Below are positions 11,521-23,796 of a stretch of 64,000 nucleotides of DNA, in pieces; within the stretch, counting starts at the first letter, position 1; each line of letters opens with the position of its first letter. The stretch comes from Phragmites australis (taxonomy: Eukaryota > Streptophyta > Magnoliopsida > Poales > Poaceae), in NCBI RefSeq assembly GCF_958298935.1, contig NC_084932.1, positions 8,163,501 through 8,227,500 on the forward strand. The letters are read 5' to 3'. The notes under the pieces were generated by a model. The model was given only the letters and a program-made list of their open reading frames with translations. It was not told where the DNA came from and did not search any database. Both the position numbers and the translations under genes were made by a program.

Positions 11521-12025
11521 TGTTGGGTCCGACCACTGGATCACGTGCACGACCACTGCGGATTCGCGACAATGCAAGCGACCAGGCTTCTCGACCACCC
11601 AAGCGACCAGCTTGAGCGACCAGTCGTACGTGCTTGACCATGACTAGTCTGGCTATCTGCCATGTACGTGCTGCTCTCGATCACGCCGATTGACCAGCAA
11701 TGCCCAGTTACTCCTGACTCGCGTACTACTCGGCGAGAACAAACTCGCGTATCTCAACGAGAACAATAAAACAAGGCTCTATTCAACTCGTGACTTGCAC
11801 GATTCTATGTCTTGCTTATAATTTATAGATTACAACTCATAGTTATAGCGACATGCTAACTCCGAATCCTAACACGAATCGTGCCATCACACGATCTGAC
11901 TCTGACTCGAACTCTGCACACATACGAACGACGTTATAGCTGTATACGAACCGTGTACGAACTTCTTGCTTTCGCACTATCGTGAAACGAGTCTCCGAAA
12001 CCTACGACAAGGATTAAGTTCAACA
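11521..12025 (-). repeat. 5' LTR of the truncated copia element
   Basis: 505 bp, bounded by TGTTG on the plus strand at 11521 and CAACA at 12021-12025, an inverted terminal pentamer. The primer-binding site lies immediately inside at 11508-11520. It contains repeated gaccac/gaccag/cgacc runs near 11530-11640. Confidence 0.8.
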
Positions 12026-12038
12026 CAGCCACCATTCC

Positions 12039-13711
12039 TTAGGCAGGAAATAAGGCTCGGATGGCCCTGAGATGCTGCTCAGACAGAGAATGACCGAAGA
12101 GCTTGATGTATGCCTGATGTAGCTGCGGCGAGATGGCCTCGCCCTCCTTGAGAAGGCCCAACTTGCGCATGAGTAGAAATTCACCCCGTTTGGACGATCT
12201 TACTGACGAAACGCTTGGCTGTGCAGCGAGGCGTTTGCTTCTCAAAACCTGAGCCGTGCGCGTGGACTGTACATTCCTGCGAGGAGGAGACACCAAAGGC
12301 ACCGGTATCTCCCAGATCAATCCCTGGAGAAAGGTCCTGACCGCCGAGTCATCAGCAGGGAGCGTTGGGGTATCCACGGATGCAGAGCTATTTTGTAGTT
12401 CAGCGTGGTCGTCCGACAACGAGCACGCCAGTACTTGGAGACCTGTTAACCAGCCGACAACAGGCACGACGACGGACCTGCGAAGATGTGCAGCTGCGGC
12501 CAGCAGAGCGAGCATGCGTTCTACTTACTCGGCCCTCATCGCAAAGGCCCGAGGACGCGCGGCCCCCAGATCGTAGGCTAGCCCGGTCATGAGCCATAGC
12601 ACCACCGCGGCACCGACGCCGCGAGTAAACGAGAGTAACAGGATGAAGTGTCGCGGACCGTAGAAGAGGATGGGCAACCATCTGGGTGCCCACAGGCACC
12701 ATAGACGGAGTGTCATCATGGCCGCTGGAGTGAACGACCGCGGAATCTGGAGTGTTAGCTTCACGGGGAGGAGACAGCGCGCCGACCACGCGTGCAGGTT
12801 GCAAGGGAGTTTGAAGCAACCCATGGGTGTGAGAGAGTCCATCGCAGACCTTAAGGCCAAAAGCCTGTTGTGGAGATGCTTCACTGGCGCTCACGGACGC
12901 GGCCAACGGGTCCTGAAAGCCTGTCTGTGGAGAGCGGATGAGTCATGAGTGGCGTAGCACAGTCTGCGTCCACGGATGGGGCCGAGCGACGAAACTCGAC
13001 AGTCATCGGGTCAAAGGCCCTAGAACAGCCAGTGTCACAGACGGGGAGTAGGAGAGCAATAGGATCATGCTCCCTAGCCTGCAAGGCTGCAACGCGCCGA
13101 ACGAAGGGTTCAGCATGGCAGCGCGTACCGGCTCAGACATGTGAGGGCGCCTCGCCTCAATGGACGCGATCTGAAAAGAGCCGAACGTAACGTGCGTGGA
13201 AGTCGAGAAAGAAGGCAGCACTCCGGCGGCCCACCGGACGCCGCGAGAACGGCCATGGACCGACGAAGCAGTTTTTGGCCGCCGCGGCCGGCAAGGGTAA
13301 GTGAGACAACCGCCTCCCCCGAGGAAGGCCAGAGCATCCCATACCGCTAGGCAGCTCCCCGTCAAGGCCGCCGCCCCCATCACCGGAAGAGGCCGCGCCA
13401 TCACTCTCGGAAGAGGAGGGAGTACGAAACTCAGCCAGCAAAGAGAGGTGAGCAGAAACGTTGTAACGAAGAGTCTTTGTTTCCATGACAAGCGGTGGAA
13501 TGGCGCCGAACAATTGCTGCATGTCGGGCTCGACATAGCGAATGGCAAGAGCAGGTTCGGCCACCTCCATGATCACATTGCCGGGAATCCTCTCGGGGAA
13601 GTCACACCACGCCAAGACTCGGAGAACGGAGAGATCTGTCCGATCAGCAAGGATGGACTCGTCCTCCAGCCGCTCTACGCAACAGAGGTGCCTGAGAAGG
13701 TATTGGGCCAT
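12039..13711 (-). pseudogene. DUF4283/zinc-knuckle-type ORF1 or gag-like relic
   Basis: Two ends of one protein type are seen in this order on the minus strand. At 13711-13450 a segment containing VLAWCDFPERIPGNVIMEV and VSAHLSLLAEF fits the part that follows the zinc knuckle in grass DUF4283 proteins. At 12230-12039 the C-terminal block with RSKRLAAQPS, KRGEFLLMRKLGLL and a final LFPA is the conserved tail of such proteins. The middle is Pro/Ser/Ala-rich and frameshifted. DUF4283 proteins in grasses are mostly ORF1 of LINE-type or related retroelements. No endonuclease or reverse transcriptase follows, because the copia LTR starts at 12025. The right edge at about 13710 joins a gypsy protease. 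Confidence 0.55.
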
Positions 13712-15347
13712 TCTCCTAAGATCAGGTCATAACTGTTTAGCTGGAGTAGCTTAAACGAATTTAGGAATTGAGTCCCTTGAATATAGTATTCCAAATTTTC
13801 AGTGGCCGTGTCCATTAAGAGTTCTCCTCCAGCTACTGTCACTCTTCTTCCCTCAATAGTCTTCAGTCGACAATTACTCAGTACAGCAAACTGGTAACTC
13901 ATGAAGGTATTTGTGCTTCCACTATCCACTAGAGCTACTGCCCTCTTTCCATGGATGTGAGTGATTAGTGAGAAAGTCTGATGACCAGAGGTCCCTTCAA
14001 TAGCATGTGTGGATATTAGCATTACCTGCTCCTGTTCAACTTCAGAATTAGTCTGCACTTCACCTTTGCCACCCAATGGACTACTTGGAGCTGTTTCATA
14101 TGTTGGTATAGTGTGGTCCTCTTCCTTTTCTTCCAGGTCTTCACCAGAAATCTCCATTAAAATGGTATGCAATATTTTCTTGATTTTTCAATTATGTTGA
14201 GGGCTCTTGACAATTCCAATAAGTTTTCTTGTCTGCACCCCATCTGTTACCCTTTTCACCAACGGGTGTGACTTTCTTCTGATGCCCATTTCTGCTAGGT
14301 GTGGTATTTTGCAAACTTTGGGTGGTGGGTTGAATACCCTTTTGTATATACTAGCTTGTTCCAAAAGTTTTGCATACAAAAAAACTTCCAAAAGGTTGTT
14401 GGGTTGGTAACAGGTGACTTGGTGTGAATTTGATTCTTCAGACCCCCAATGAAACTGCTCAAAAAGACATTCATGTAGATATGGGTGTTCCCTCTTAAAC
14501 GAGGCCATACACTTCTCAAACTTATCAATGTACTGGGTGACTGTCCCTATCTGTTGAAGATTTATAAACTTAAAAACTGCTTCATGAATGCTGAGCTGCT
14601 GCCAAGAAATCAATTGCCAAGGTACTCCTAAATTCCTAATCCCATGAACCAATATTCAACTTTGTCCACAAAATGAGCAGATGCTAGGTTAACCCACTGA
14701 GAGTAAGGAGTTCCTATCACCTCAAAAAAACCCTCACATTGCCTAATCCACCCACTCGGATTATCTCCACTGAATAATGGGATTTCCAACCTAGGCCCTT
14801 TTATAATTGCTTCAGCATATACTTGATTGTTACCCTATGGTTCGTTCCTAATTACTCTCTACTGCTCCATCACATTCACTCCAGGATAAAAACTATTTCC
14901 TGGCCTATGCCCAACATCATCGTGACTTGGGGCTCCCAACCCATATAGATTATAGTTTGGCACACATGGGTACCGATTTTCTCTCAAGGGAAAAACAGTG
15001 GGTACTGATGAATGGGTGTATATAGGCCGTGGAATGAATTGGGTGCTCTGAGGGATCCCACCATGCATCTGATTCACATCCACTTCCCTAATCACTCCAG
15101 GAACTCCCCTTGACGCAACAGTATCAGAGATAGCAGGTAGGTATGTAGGTTGGGATTCAGTATTCAGGATACCTGAACCACCAGAACTTGGTACCCTGAC
15201 CATGGCTTCGTTGGTGCCAGCTTCTTCAGATTCTTTCCTCGTCATCACCAGCAATATCTTCTTGATCTCTGCAACGTCCAGATCTGCATGCTGCCTCCAA
15301 ATCTTGTTCACTTCAGTCTTCCAGCCATCTTCAGAAGTTGATCCCAT
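13712..15347 (-). pseudogene. Gypsy gag-protease polyprotein, frameshifted
   Basis: Translation from the likely start MGSTSEDGW (15347) gives an N-terminal half in one frame to about 14860. The gag core (FKFINLQQIGTVTQYIDKFE, 14600-14500) and the protease lie in another frame, so at least one frameshift separates them. The protease region carries the aspartic site ALVDSGSTNTFM (DSG) and DLILG, both usual for gypsy retropepsins. The second stretch (14652-14188) ends in a stop before the protease piece (14172-13712). Nothing downstream of the protease remains. Confidence 0.75.
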
Positions 15348-15639
15348 CTTCACAAAGAGTGGATCTACAGGCAGCTCAGAGTTACTCCTCGCTATAAGCC
15401 TGCAAGATCCAAGTCTACCGCCACCTAAAGTCAGCGATCGGTTAAGGAATTTTACGCAAGAACTTATCTCACAACCCAAACACGAATATGACTTCCCGCT
15501 GTCGCCACCACAGAGATTTCAATCTCTGGCTCCCAGAATTCTACACATAGACAACTATTGTGCAACCCTCGCAGTCAACTATGGTTCTACCGATGATCGC
15601 CGCCGATCTCCGAGGATCAGAGAGGCTCTGATACCCTTA

Positions 15640-16065
15640 TGTCAGGCCCTGAAGAACTCGAGCTTTGAACACGACGAACACACACGAGCTGGAACACAGA
15701 GACGATGGAAGGTTCTGGAAACTTCCCCAGAACCAGGACTGCTGGCCTATGCTACCAACTACGAGACAACAGAAATGATCATCTTATATTCCCTTCCATT
15801 TCCTCTTCGGGTTTTAGCATCCAATGTTCAGACAACATCCGAGTCTTAAGATTACAAAGGCGTATTCCACCAGACAAAATGTAAAAAAGACATAACGAAA
15901 ATGATGCCAAACAGTAAGAATCTGGGCCGTAGATCTTTCCTGCCTCGATGCTGACCGTCAGATCTTCATAACCAAACCATACCGCTTCGCGCCTTCTTTC
16001 TGCAGTCTCGCTCCCACCTTCAGAACTTTTAGTTTTCGTCAGACTCAATTTCTTCAGGTCTGACA
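15640..16065 (-). repeat. 5' LTR of the truncated gypsy element
   Basis: 426 bp. The plus-strand ends TGTCAGGCCCTGAAG (15640) and CTTCAGGTCTGACA (to 16065) are imperfect inverted copies of each other, which fixes both borders. The primer-binding site lies 2-3 bases inside the left border. Confidence 0.8.
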
Positions 16066-18600
16066 AAACGCAAGCCAGATCGGAGCCGAGCTCTGCTGCT
16101 GCCATGTTTTTATCGTCAAGCCTAAAATGAATTCGATCTCGAGCTCTCTCTTACCCTCGGCTATAAATAGCGCCCAGGTCGCCCTTCCCGAGCACCCCGC
16201 TCCTTTGCCAAACCTTCTGCAAGTCCACGCTGCTTGAAAGCTTTTCAACATCATGCGCGCACTCGCCGGAGTTGTATCACTGTCGCTAGCGCAAAGGAGA
16301 CCATCCCGACGGCCGAATGCTAGAAAAACGGGTTTACGTGAGCTTCACAATCTCTTTCCGCCGCTCACCGGAGGGAGAAAACCATCGCAGCGCGATCCGG
16401 GCGGGTCTCCGGCCGAGCGCCGCCGTGGAGACAAGTGTCGCCGCCGTCTGGATGTCGGAAAGGGAGAAGGTAAGGCTGCTGGCCATCCGATTCATGATCT
16501 TCGGTCTAGATTCAATGATCCATAAAACCAGTCAGTAGGCTGAGTCAACGCCACGTTTGCCCTATTGCCCAGGTGTCATCCTAGTCAGCAGAGCCTAGTC
16601 GGCATCCACCTCCGAGCCATGTCCTTCCCCTGTCACCGCCGCATCAGCTCTAGCACCTATTTTTCAGCCCAATCAGCTGCCATAGGCATACACGTCTGCC
16701 CAGTCAACCTTTTTGGTTTTCTTTTTGTTTCCTTTTCGGTGCTGACATCATAAATAGTTTAACAATGCAATAATTAGGTTTCTTGTATAAAAACAATTCT
16801 GTTATTTGGTTTTATTGTGATAATTGTTTTTATGTGTTTTCTTAGTAATATAATCTGGTTAATAATTTGATAATGGTTGTTTAATGCTTTCTTCAATAGA
16901 AAATAATTCTAGTAATGTTTCCTTGTATAAATCCAATAAATGTGCCTTCCAGTATAAAAGTAATTATTAAAATAGGATAAAGTCTGAAAATAGTTTTAAT
17001 AGTGTTATATAAGGTTATCCAATTCTGTTTGATGTTTTAGTATAGTGTTATAATTCAAATAAATGCTAATAAATTCTAGAAAATCACAAATGACTCCAAA
17101 AAAATTCTAGAAAATTCCTAGCAATATAATTTCATCTGTAAATAATCTTTTTACCCTGTTTTAATCTTTCAAAAGCCGTAACTTGTTAACTGCAGCTCTA
17201 TTTTGACCCTCTCGTTAGCGGATTGTCCGAAAAGTGTGATCTAGTGTGTGATGATGTTATTGTGTGATATTTGGTTCTTTTTGGATTTTGGTGTTTATGT
17301 GTGTCTTTTCGCTTATGTTCGTGAATAGACGTTAACGTTCGAGAGGAGCTGGAAGGACTTCAAGTACAAGACTTCGAAGACCCAACTAAGTCGAGTGAAG
17401 GCAAGTTGTGTTCCTGAACATATTTATCCTAATTTTTAAAATATTTTATTTTACAAACATGCATGCTAATAATTTATTGGGAATCCCAAGAGTTAGGTTT
17501 TACCCTAGTTTTCCTTTATCATCCTTACTGCCATGGATATGGTGTTTTAGGTTGTGGAAGGGTAGATGATGCTTAACCTTGCTTGGGATGTTGATTATGA
17601 TAATGGCTCAATGAATATGATAATGGTCCTATGCAACCATGATAAAATATGAAGGTATAATTTCTATATCAACATGGTATAGGAATTTGAGCAATAGTTG
17701 GATGAGACCGGTATAGGATGTATGGTTGAGTTCGTGGTAACTTGCTCAAATCTAATGACCGATTTATAGAGTGATCTTTCCCTATAAACAGTGCAACCAC
17801 AAGCCTGGTATGGGATAGGTCTATCCAATTAATTTGCTTACTCTCAGCATGGTGTAGACCATTTGGTGGTACGGAAAATAGAAGGGTGTACTTCCTAAAA
17901 TCCGTAAGGTGCAAGAGGGGGCTTCTATTGTTGAGATGTATTCATGTGGCGGTGAAACCCTAGCGGGGATATATGTACTGAGAGGGGTATTGTAAAGGCT
18001 ATGTAGTGATTTTCTAGTCGCACACCTTGAAAGTGTGTAAGTGTCTCACGAACACAGATATCATGGATAATCATAACTTGTGGGTAAAATGTACAATCTC
18101 TGCAGAGTTAAAATTGAATATTAAGTTGTACTCACGGTTACAAGCAACAAGGAAAACCTCGCATGATTAGAGTTTTATGGTATGGTCAAGTGTGGTCAAC
18201 TATGGTTATGGGAACCATAGTTGAGGTGTTGATTAATCATGATGGTTGGAATCGTGGTTGACATGGTTTGATAGTTGGTCAACCTTGGCGGTGGGAGTCA
18301 TGGTTGAGGTGTTGGTTGGTCAACCTTGGTGGTGAGAACCTTAGTTAAGGTGGTCAAGATGGTTGGAATATTAAGGTTAGATGTTTATTTATTATCATTC
18401 ATTTAATTATTTACTCACTTTTCAATTGTTTTGTAATAAATGTTGCTTTTCTGCAGAAGAGCTAAATCAGCCTTATTGTTGTCAAAGCCTTCATATGCGT
18501 ATTATTTCCTCACAACTTGCTGTGATAACATGTACTCACACTTGCTATAACCAAACACTCAGTTGAGAAAGATTTTAAAAACTTTGTGGAGTATGTATTC
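16066..18600 (+). mobile_element. LARD-like non-coding LTR retroelement segment
   Basis: A plus-strand promoter-like ctataaatagcgccc at about 16159 is followed by a GC-rich leader, an AT-rich block, and the block gagctggaaggacttcaag (near 17346) and gtgggtaaaatgtacaatct (near 18080), the latter followed by a ctctgcagagtt motif. These blocks recur in large non-coding LTR elements of grasses. A 90-codon ORF at 16253 shows no domain. LTR borders were not found, and the left part may be cut by the gypsy insertion at 16065. Family placement is from memory and uncertain. Confidence 0.45.
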
Positions 18601-18758
18601 TAGGGGGGTGTTCTCTATCGATTTCCTATGGAGTTAATAGTAAAGATAAAGAATACATTTAGGATCCACTATAGTTTATTTGGTTCTTCGATTAAGGTAT
18701 GGATATTACAATGATTATCATCAATGAAGTCACTATATGTTTAGATTGATTTCTAGGC

Positions 18759-18944
18759 TCAGCACATATATGAGATTAGTTTTTTCCTTTGACCGGTCTT
18801 GATAAGAACAGTTATTAAATTATGATACCAATCAATAAAGTTTGTTCTTGAAAGTTTTTCTTTTTCAAAAATTGATCGCAAGATAAAATTGGAATTGACA
18901 TTAGCAGTATGTGCCATGGTATACAATAGAAACTGAACATGCAA
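18759..18944 (-). pseudogene. N-terminal piece of a copia gag
   Basis: The 61-codon frame contains NSNFILRSIFEKEKLSRTNF and DWYHNLITVL, a very good match to the copia gag start pattern (family: F-LRSILEK-KL-GTNF-DW-RNLRIVL). The rest of gag is missing. It belongs to the minus-strand element whose LTR is at 20223-21327. The leader between them is unusually long (about 1.3 kb). Confidence 0.65.
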
Positions 18945-20222
18945 AGTTGAGCACTATATTTATGTGAATCTTCTATTAAATAATATAATAAAAGACACTC
19001 CTGCTATATCCTTTTAAATTATTTCCCTCTAACAACATACAGCAGGTCAAGATCCATATTGAACTAAGTTCTAGTGTATCATTGCTAAAAACCTAGTGAC
19101 ATAAGTAAGCAACACTTTGCTAATCATATCATATATGACTCTTATTTGTTGGGTGACATCGAATGCCTCGGCGTCCAACTCCATACCCTAAAGCCCAAAA
19201 TCATTTTGATAGCTTTATTAAGTAAGCCAATACTATGCATGTGAATGTTCGACATCCACTCTATCTGGTTAAGATAAATGATAGCACCCTGCTTTGGCAG
19301 ACCTACCAAACAATAATCAGAACCTATGTAGGTGTAGCTATTGGAAGGGCATCAATTACTCTTAATTTTTCTGAGAAAAGCTATTCTATCATGTTTGCAT
19401 ATCCATCTCATAGCAAACATGAAGGAAATAGCATGACATGAATTTAGGTAAACATCACAGGCAATAATATTAAATGGTGATATAGTATAGCCGCTTCACA
19501 TGGTGATCTCTATCACCACGTTCCATGTGCTCCATGCCATCATGCTTCAAGTTCCCATGATCATATACTAATGTAAGCATCACGTGTCAGCACGCAGACC
19601 ATTATACAATAACATGACAACCTTTAGCTGCAATTAAACATGACACGCATGCCATAAAAATTATATACATGCATCACATACATATAAAGTCCATACTATT
19701 CACATCATTCCATTCAAAAACAAGTAAAGTGTAGAATTGAATTCTAACGGCGTGATGTGAACACATTGTCCTTAAAAGCCCTATATTTGTACATCACGTT
19801 ATCTATAAAAAACACTATAAAAATTCCATCAGATTGATCATATCAAGCCGATTCTGAGCCATTCAGAATGCCTCTATTTTCACTAGTCAATTATATTGAT
19901 CATCACGCTAGGTTCCCTTGAAAGAATAGCAACACACAACCTCGATCTACCAGCTTTCGACTTATGTCAGCGCATACTGTTATCCCCGATGGTGATTCCA
20001 ACCGGTAGGGGTAAGTTGCGGCGCGCCCTAGTGGTGATGTGACGCTATCTATTCATACCTCAACTGACCCCTAAAACCAATTGACCTCATCAACTCGTGC
20101 AACAACTGATTCATAAAATGAACCAATCTCAAAGATAGCAATAGATCCAATCTACTACTACTACATATTAGCTATATGCGATTGATCCAGATCAAAAACT
20201 ACGTAGGATGGCTCTGATGCCA
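18945..20222 (-). other. Leader of a minus-strand copia element with primer-binding site
   Basis: Non-coding. The plus-strand ggctctgatgcca at 20210-20222 is the complement of the initiator tRNA-Met primer-binding site TGGCATCAGAGCC. The interval to the gag start at 18944 is AT-rich with no gene on either strand. Confidence 0.6.
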
Positions 20223-21327
20223 TTATTAAGGAACGGGTAGGATACGACAGCACAAAATAAAATTTTCTACCATGTTCAACCAGGAAACCATGTGAGTATG
20301 GGATCGTGGATTATTACCACTTGACGTGCAGCACAACGGAAAAGGAGTTGGAGAGACCAGTCCAACATCATGCGCTTTAATGTAGAGCAAGTAGCCAAAC
20401 TCAACAGGGTGATTGTCCCATCCACCAAATCTCCTCCTCGAGTAGATGTAGGCCACTGGCTTCCTAGTCCGGTGTGTTCCGACTTCCTAGTCAGAATAGA
20501 AGTCAACTCGGTAGCCATCGAGTTCAACTCATTAAGCCGATCAGCGCCACAGTTGCAACATTGACCCTACGGTATCCACATGTCCTAAGGTTTTGGGAGG
20601 TTTGGTGGAGGAGGCGCGACTAGAGTTTGGAGTGGTTGAACCATGCTTGCGCTCTCCCCACACCCCTCTATATAAATCCCACTAATGGGCTTCCACATTG
20701 GTGGTCCATTAGAACTCTAATCCCACATGGATCAAAATCTAATCAAAACACCTAATGGATTCAATACGTATAGGTTGTTTCAACACATTAAGTGTATGAC
20801 CCGTTAGGTTCATGTATAAACAGTATAACTCAAAAACCATTTTTCGAACCAAAATTAACAATGGTCTCTAGCAAGGTATATTGACTCCCAAATATACATA
20901 AAGATCATATTGGCTAAACAATGACATACATATGCACCAATCCTTTTGCCTCATGATACTAGTCAAGCTCAAGGTAAGACACGCGTCATCCTTATGATAG
21001 CTTAATCATTCACTCAATCTTGTAGTGGATTACTAAACTCATGATTAACTCTTTAATCATATTGGCATGGTCATGCACTTTCTAATCCAACCACATTTAG
21101 GGGCCCAAATATATCTCTCCCATAATATAGGAGGGGCAAATTCCATCTTGATCACGTTACAGAGTAGCATTTGATAGCTTTGTATACCATTATATTTTGG
21201 GAATCAATGATGATCTTAGGTATAAGGATCCTACAGTATACCATTTGAGATTAAAATTGATGGGATATCATATTACAATCTCAACAGTATCTCGAGGTAG
21301 GTCTATCCAACACCATGTTCTCTAACA
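20223..21327 (-). repeat. 5' LTR of a truncated copia element
   Basis: The left border follows the primer-binding site. The right border is placed at ctaaca (21321-21327), giving TGTTAGAGAACATGG as the LTR start on the minus strand. Repeat-like sequence continues to about 21450, so the right border could lie further out. No ORF with a recognised product is present. A plus-strand TATA-like ctatataaatccc near 20669 is on the wrong strand for this LTR. Confidence 0.55.
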
Positions 21328-22669
21328 TATGTTCACATTATTGATTTAATATCTCTATATCTATGATCCATGAAACATGATCATTAATAAATACATGTGT
21401 TAGTCTGTGAATCATTATTATCCCATATAATGATATAAGACTAGGGATCATTTAGATAGTGCTAGCGAGCTATGTAATGGAAGTTGTGTAGCAACATCAA
21501 CCTGACTTTATATTGGCTTCACGGTGCTGACCATGTTTTGGCTAGCTTTTGGGGGGTATAGCATTAAATTGTAGATGAATGTTACAGATTTTACATGAAT
21601 GCTAGAGGTTGATTTTAGTTGGCATGACAAAGTTTTCTGTTCTCAAGCTATATCATATTTTCTTATGTTAATTTTATAGATTCCAATATGAGAAATAATG
21701 TTAGAGTTAGTTTTGTAGTTACCAATTACCTTGGTATCATTCCTGGTCCTCAGGAATGCCTTCTACTTGCCAGTGGATACTAGGCTCATCCAAATCAGTT
21801 TTTTACTGTTGTTGCTATTATGCAATATGGCTTAGGTCGTCCCAACTCTAATCTTGCATCTCATCATCAAGACAACATATGATTTGTTCTCTACCCTTTT
21901 GTTTAGATGCTAGCTATCTAAATGCATATCTATTTACTTGCGATTATGCCATGGTGACATTTAGCCTTGTTGCGGCATGCATCTTCTACAGAGAGGATGA
22001 CAATCCTGTGTTAAAGAAGAATCTCAGGAGGGTTATTTAGATGGAAGTATTTTCAGGTGGGTGAAGTCTGACCTACTGAATATTTTGGTGGAGTGATCTG
22101 AATATCATAAATGCAGATATGTGTAATTATGTGTTTTAGACATGTTTAGTTCGAAACAATAGATCTTTGTTCTAATGATATGTGTAATTTTAATTATCCT
22201 TTGATATGATTGCATATATGTCGTGATAAATTGTGTTCATTATGATCCTTCAGACCCTCCATCGCTACCGCTTTGACCTCATCCCCAAGCCAGGTTCCTC
22301 CTCCACCAAGCCCCTCACTACGCCGACCGAGGTGCACTCCTCCCGTGTAGAATTTTAGATAGTGTTCAATATTTTTGATGAATTTTAGCTAACATTTAAA
22401 TGAATTTAATATGTTGGTTTTAGACCATTGTACAAAATTTTAGAGGTTTTTATCTTGCATGGAAATTTTTACTATTATTGGGCATTGTAGTGGTGATATT
22501 ATCATTCTTGTTAAACTTGTAGTTCAAATAATGTATGTGGTAGCATGGTTCTATGTGATGTGCATATATAAGCAGTGTGTGTGTCTTTGGTATGTATGCT
22601 GTTTTTTGCAGAGTGCAAGGCAGCCAGCTCCTGAGGGCAGCCAGGAAGTAGAAAAACCATACAGCTTTA
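21328..22669 (+). other. Unassigned stretch with one exon-like segment
   Basis: Mostly non-coding. At about 21913-22038 a frame of about 40 codons bounded by stops reads like part of a membrane protein (AYLFTCDYAMVTFSLVAACI, then FYREDDNPVLKKNLRRVI). It has one strongly hydrophobic stretch and an acidic-then-basic tail. At 22255-22340 a short GC-rich Pro/Ser-coding block appears. Because a CACTA end lies at 23021, this may be a host-gene fragment captured by that element. I do not recognise the protein. Confidence 0.3.
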
Positions 22670-23021
22670 TACTTAGAGGCAGATGGTTTTAAGACATGAT
22701 CCATCTATGGTCATTCAACGTAAAAGCAGATGGCTTAACGGGGGAACAATATGTGATATCACACTAAAAGCACACGGTTCCTTTAATAAGCCATCTGTGA
22801 TATATAACATCACTGATGTTTATTGTTGGCTATGGTGACATGGATAGTTATCATCATAGATGGATCTTGTAATGAGAATTTTCTGTGATATATGTTATAG
22901 TAGACGTTTGATAAGTAGTCTATTATTAGAGGAGTCATCACAACACTTTATGACAAGCGGAAGAAAAACCATCTGGCATGATGATTTTGAGCCGTCTAGA
23001 ATAAAGTATTTTGTAGTAGTG
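22670..23021. mobile_element. CACTA element end with subterminal repeats
   Basis: The sequence ends in tattttgtagtagtg at 23007-23021, the complement of CACTACTACAAAATA, a standard CACTA terminus. Inside it, short motifs such as gcagatggtttt, agccatctgtgatata and gccgtctaga alternate in both orientations, as subterminal repeats do. The matching other end was not found between 18600 and 22600. Confidence 0.7.
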
Positions 23022-23796
23022 AATGTAAACATATTTTAGCAATTAAACAATATTTTTTGTTTGCAGAAAATAATTGAGTGCACAACTCTACACCCACGTG
23101 GCCATGTCCCATGCTGGGCCTGCCCCTGAGCATCCACCTATTTTTGCCGGTGTTGATTATAAACTATCCTAGCTTCTGATAGCGTTAGGTGCTATACTAT
23201 ATCTATTTATTTATTAGAATTTTTTAATAACTTATGATTCTGTAACTATTTTTAATTGGAGGATCCTTTAATCCAAGTACAGATTAAACTCTTAGAGGGA
23301 TGCATGCCTCATGACGTAGTATATTGATCCCCTCTCAGTAAGCATAGGCCTGGCATCAGTCGGGTCAGAGTCGGGTGCAGTAAGAACGCACCTAATCTAA
23401 AATCCGAATCGGAAAACCCGATCCAGACCCGAATCGCTTAACGGGTGGAAATATGCCTCGGGCCCTGAACCCAGCGGGAATCAAACCCACGCGGGACCAG
23501 GGACACGGTGGTGGCCGGGAGCCTGAGGTGGGCACGTCAGTGCGGGCAGGGGCGGGTCAGGTGACGGTGGTCGGGAGGCAGGTTGGTGCGGCCACGCAAT
23601 TAGGTCCCTAGTCCTCATCACCCACCTCACGTACTTGCACTGCTGCATGCCTATATTGCTGATCCTTCAAGCATCAACAAAGTCCAGACCAAACCATTAC
23701 GATATGACCCCCCCCCCCCCCCGGCAGAGGAATCAGTACTGGTACTCAAAAAGCTCACACACACACACAAACAATAGCGAGGTAGTGTAGTGCACG
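23022..23796 (+). promoter_or_regulatory. Upstream region of the GXM-like pseudogene
   Basis: No ORF of note. It contains gggtcagagtcgggtgcag-type GC-rich text, a run of 15 C at 23708-23722, a short CA repeat at about 23757-23770, and the leader up to the ATG at 23797. No convincing TATA box was seen at the expected distance. The ctatattg at 23651 is a weak candidate. Confidence 0.35.

Larger units (their letters stand above)
9389..12025 (-). mobile_element. Truncated Ty1/copia element, 5' LTR to integrase
   Basis: On the minus strand the order is LTR (12025-11521), primer-binding site (TTGGCATCAGAGC, 11508-11520), gag, protease and integrase. It is cut at about 9388 inside the integrase after AVYLLN. 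Reverse transcriptase, RNase H and the 3' LTR are absent. Beyond the 5' LTR the flank reads cagcc. The matching target duplication cannot be checked because the other end is lost. Confidence 0.85.
13707..16065 (-). mobile_element. Truncated Ty3/gypsy element, 5' LTR, gag and protease
   Basis: On the minus strand the order is LTR (16065-15640), primer-binding site GGGTATCAGAGCC (about 15624-15637), gag (from about 15347) and a retropepsin-like protease ending abruptly at about 13707 after DLILG. Reverse transcriptase onward and the 3' LTR are missing. The 5' LTR flank outside is aaacg. It sits against a LARD-like element on the right and the DUF4283 relic on the left. Confidence 0.8.

Noticed and set aside
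13003..13548. 181-codon minus-strand ORF
   Set aside because: It overlaps the DUF4283-like relic in another frame and shows no motif of that family.
16253..16525. 90-codon basic ORF at the start of the LARD-like segment
   Set aside because: GC-rich retroelement leader with no domain. Its composition follows from base content.
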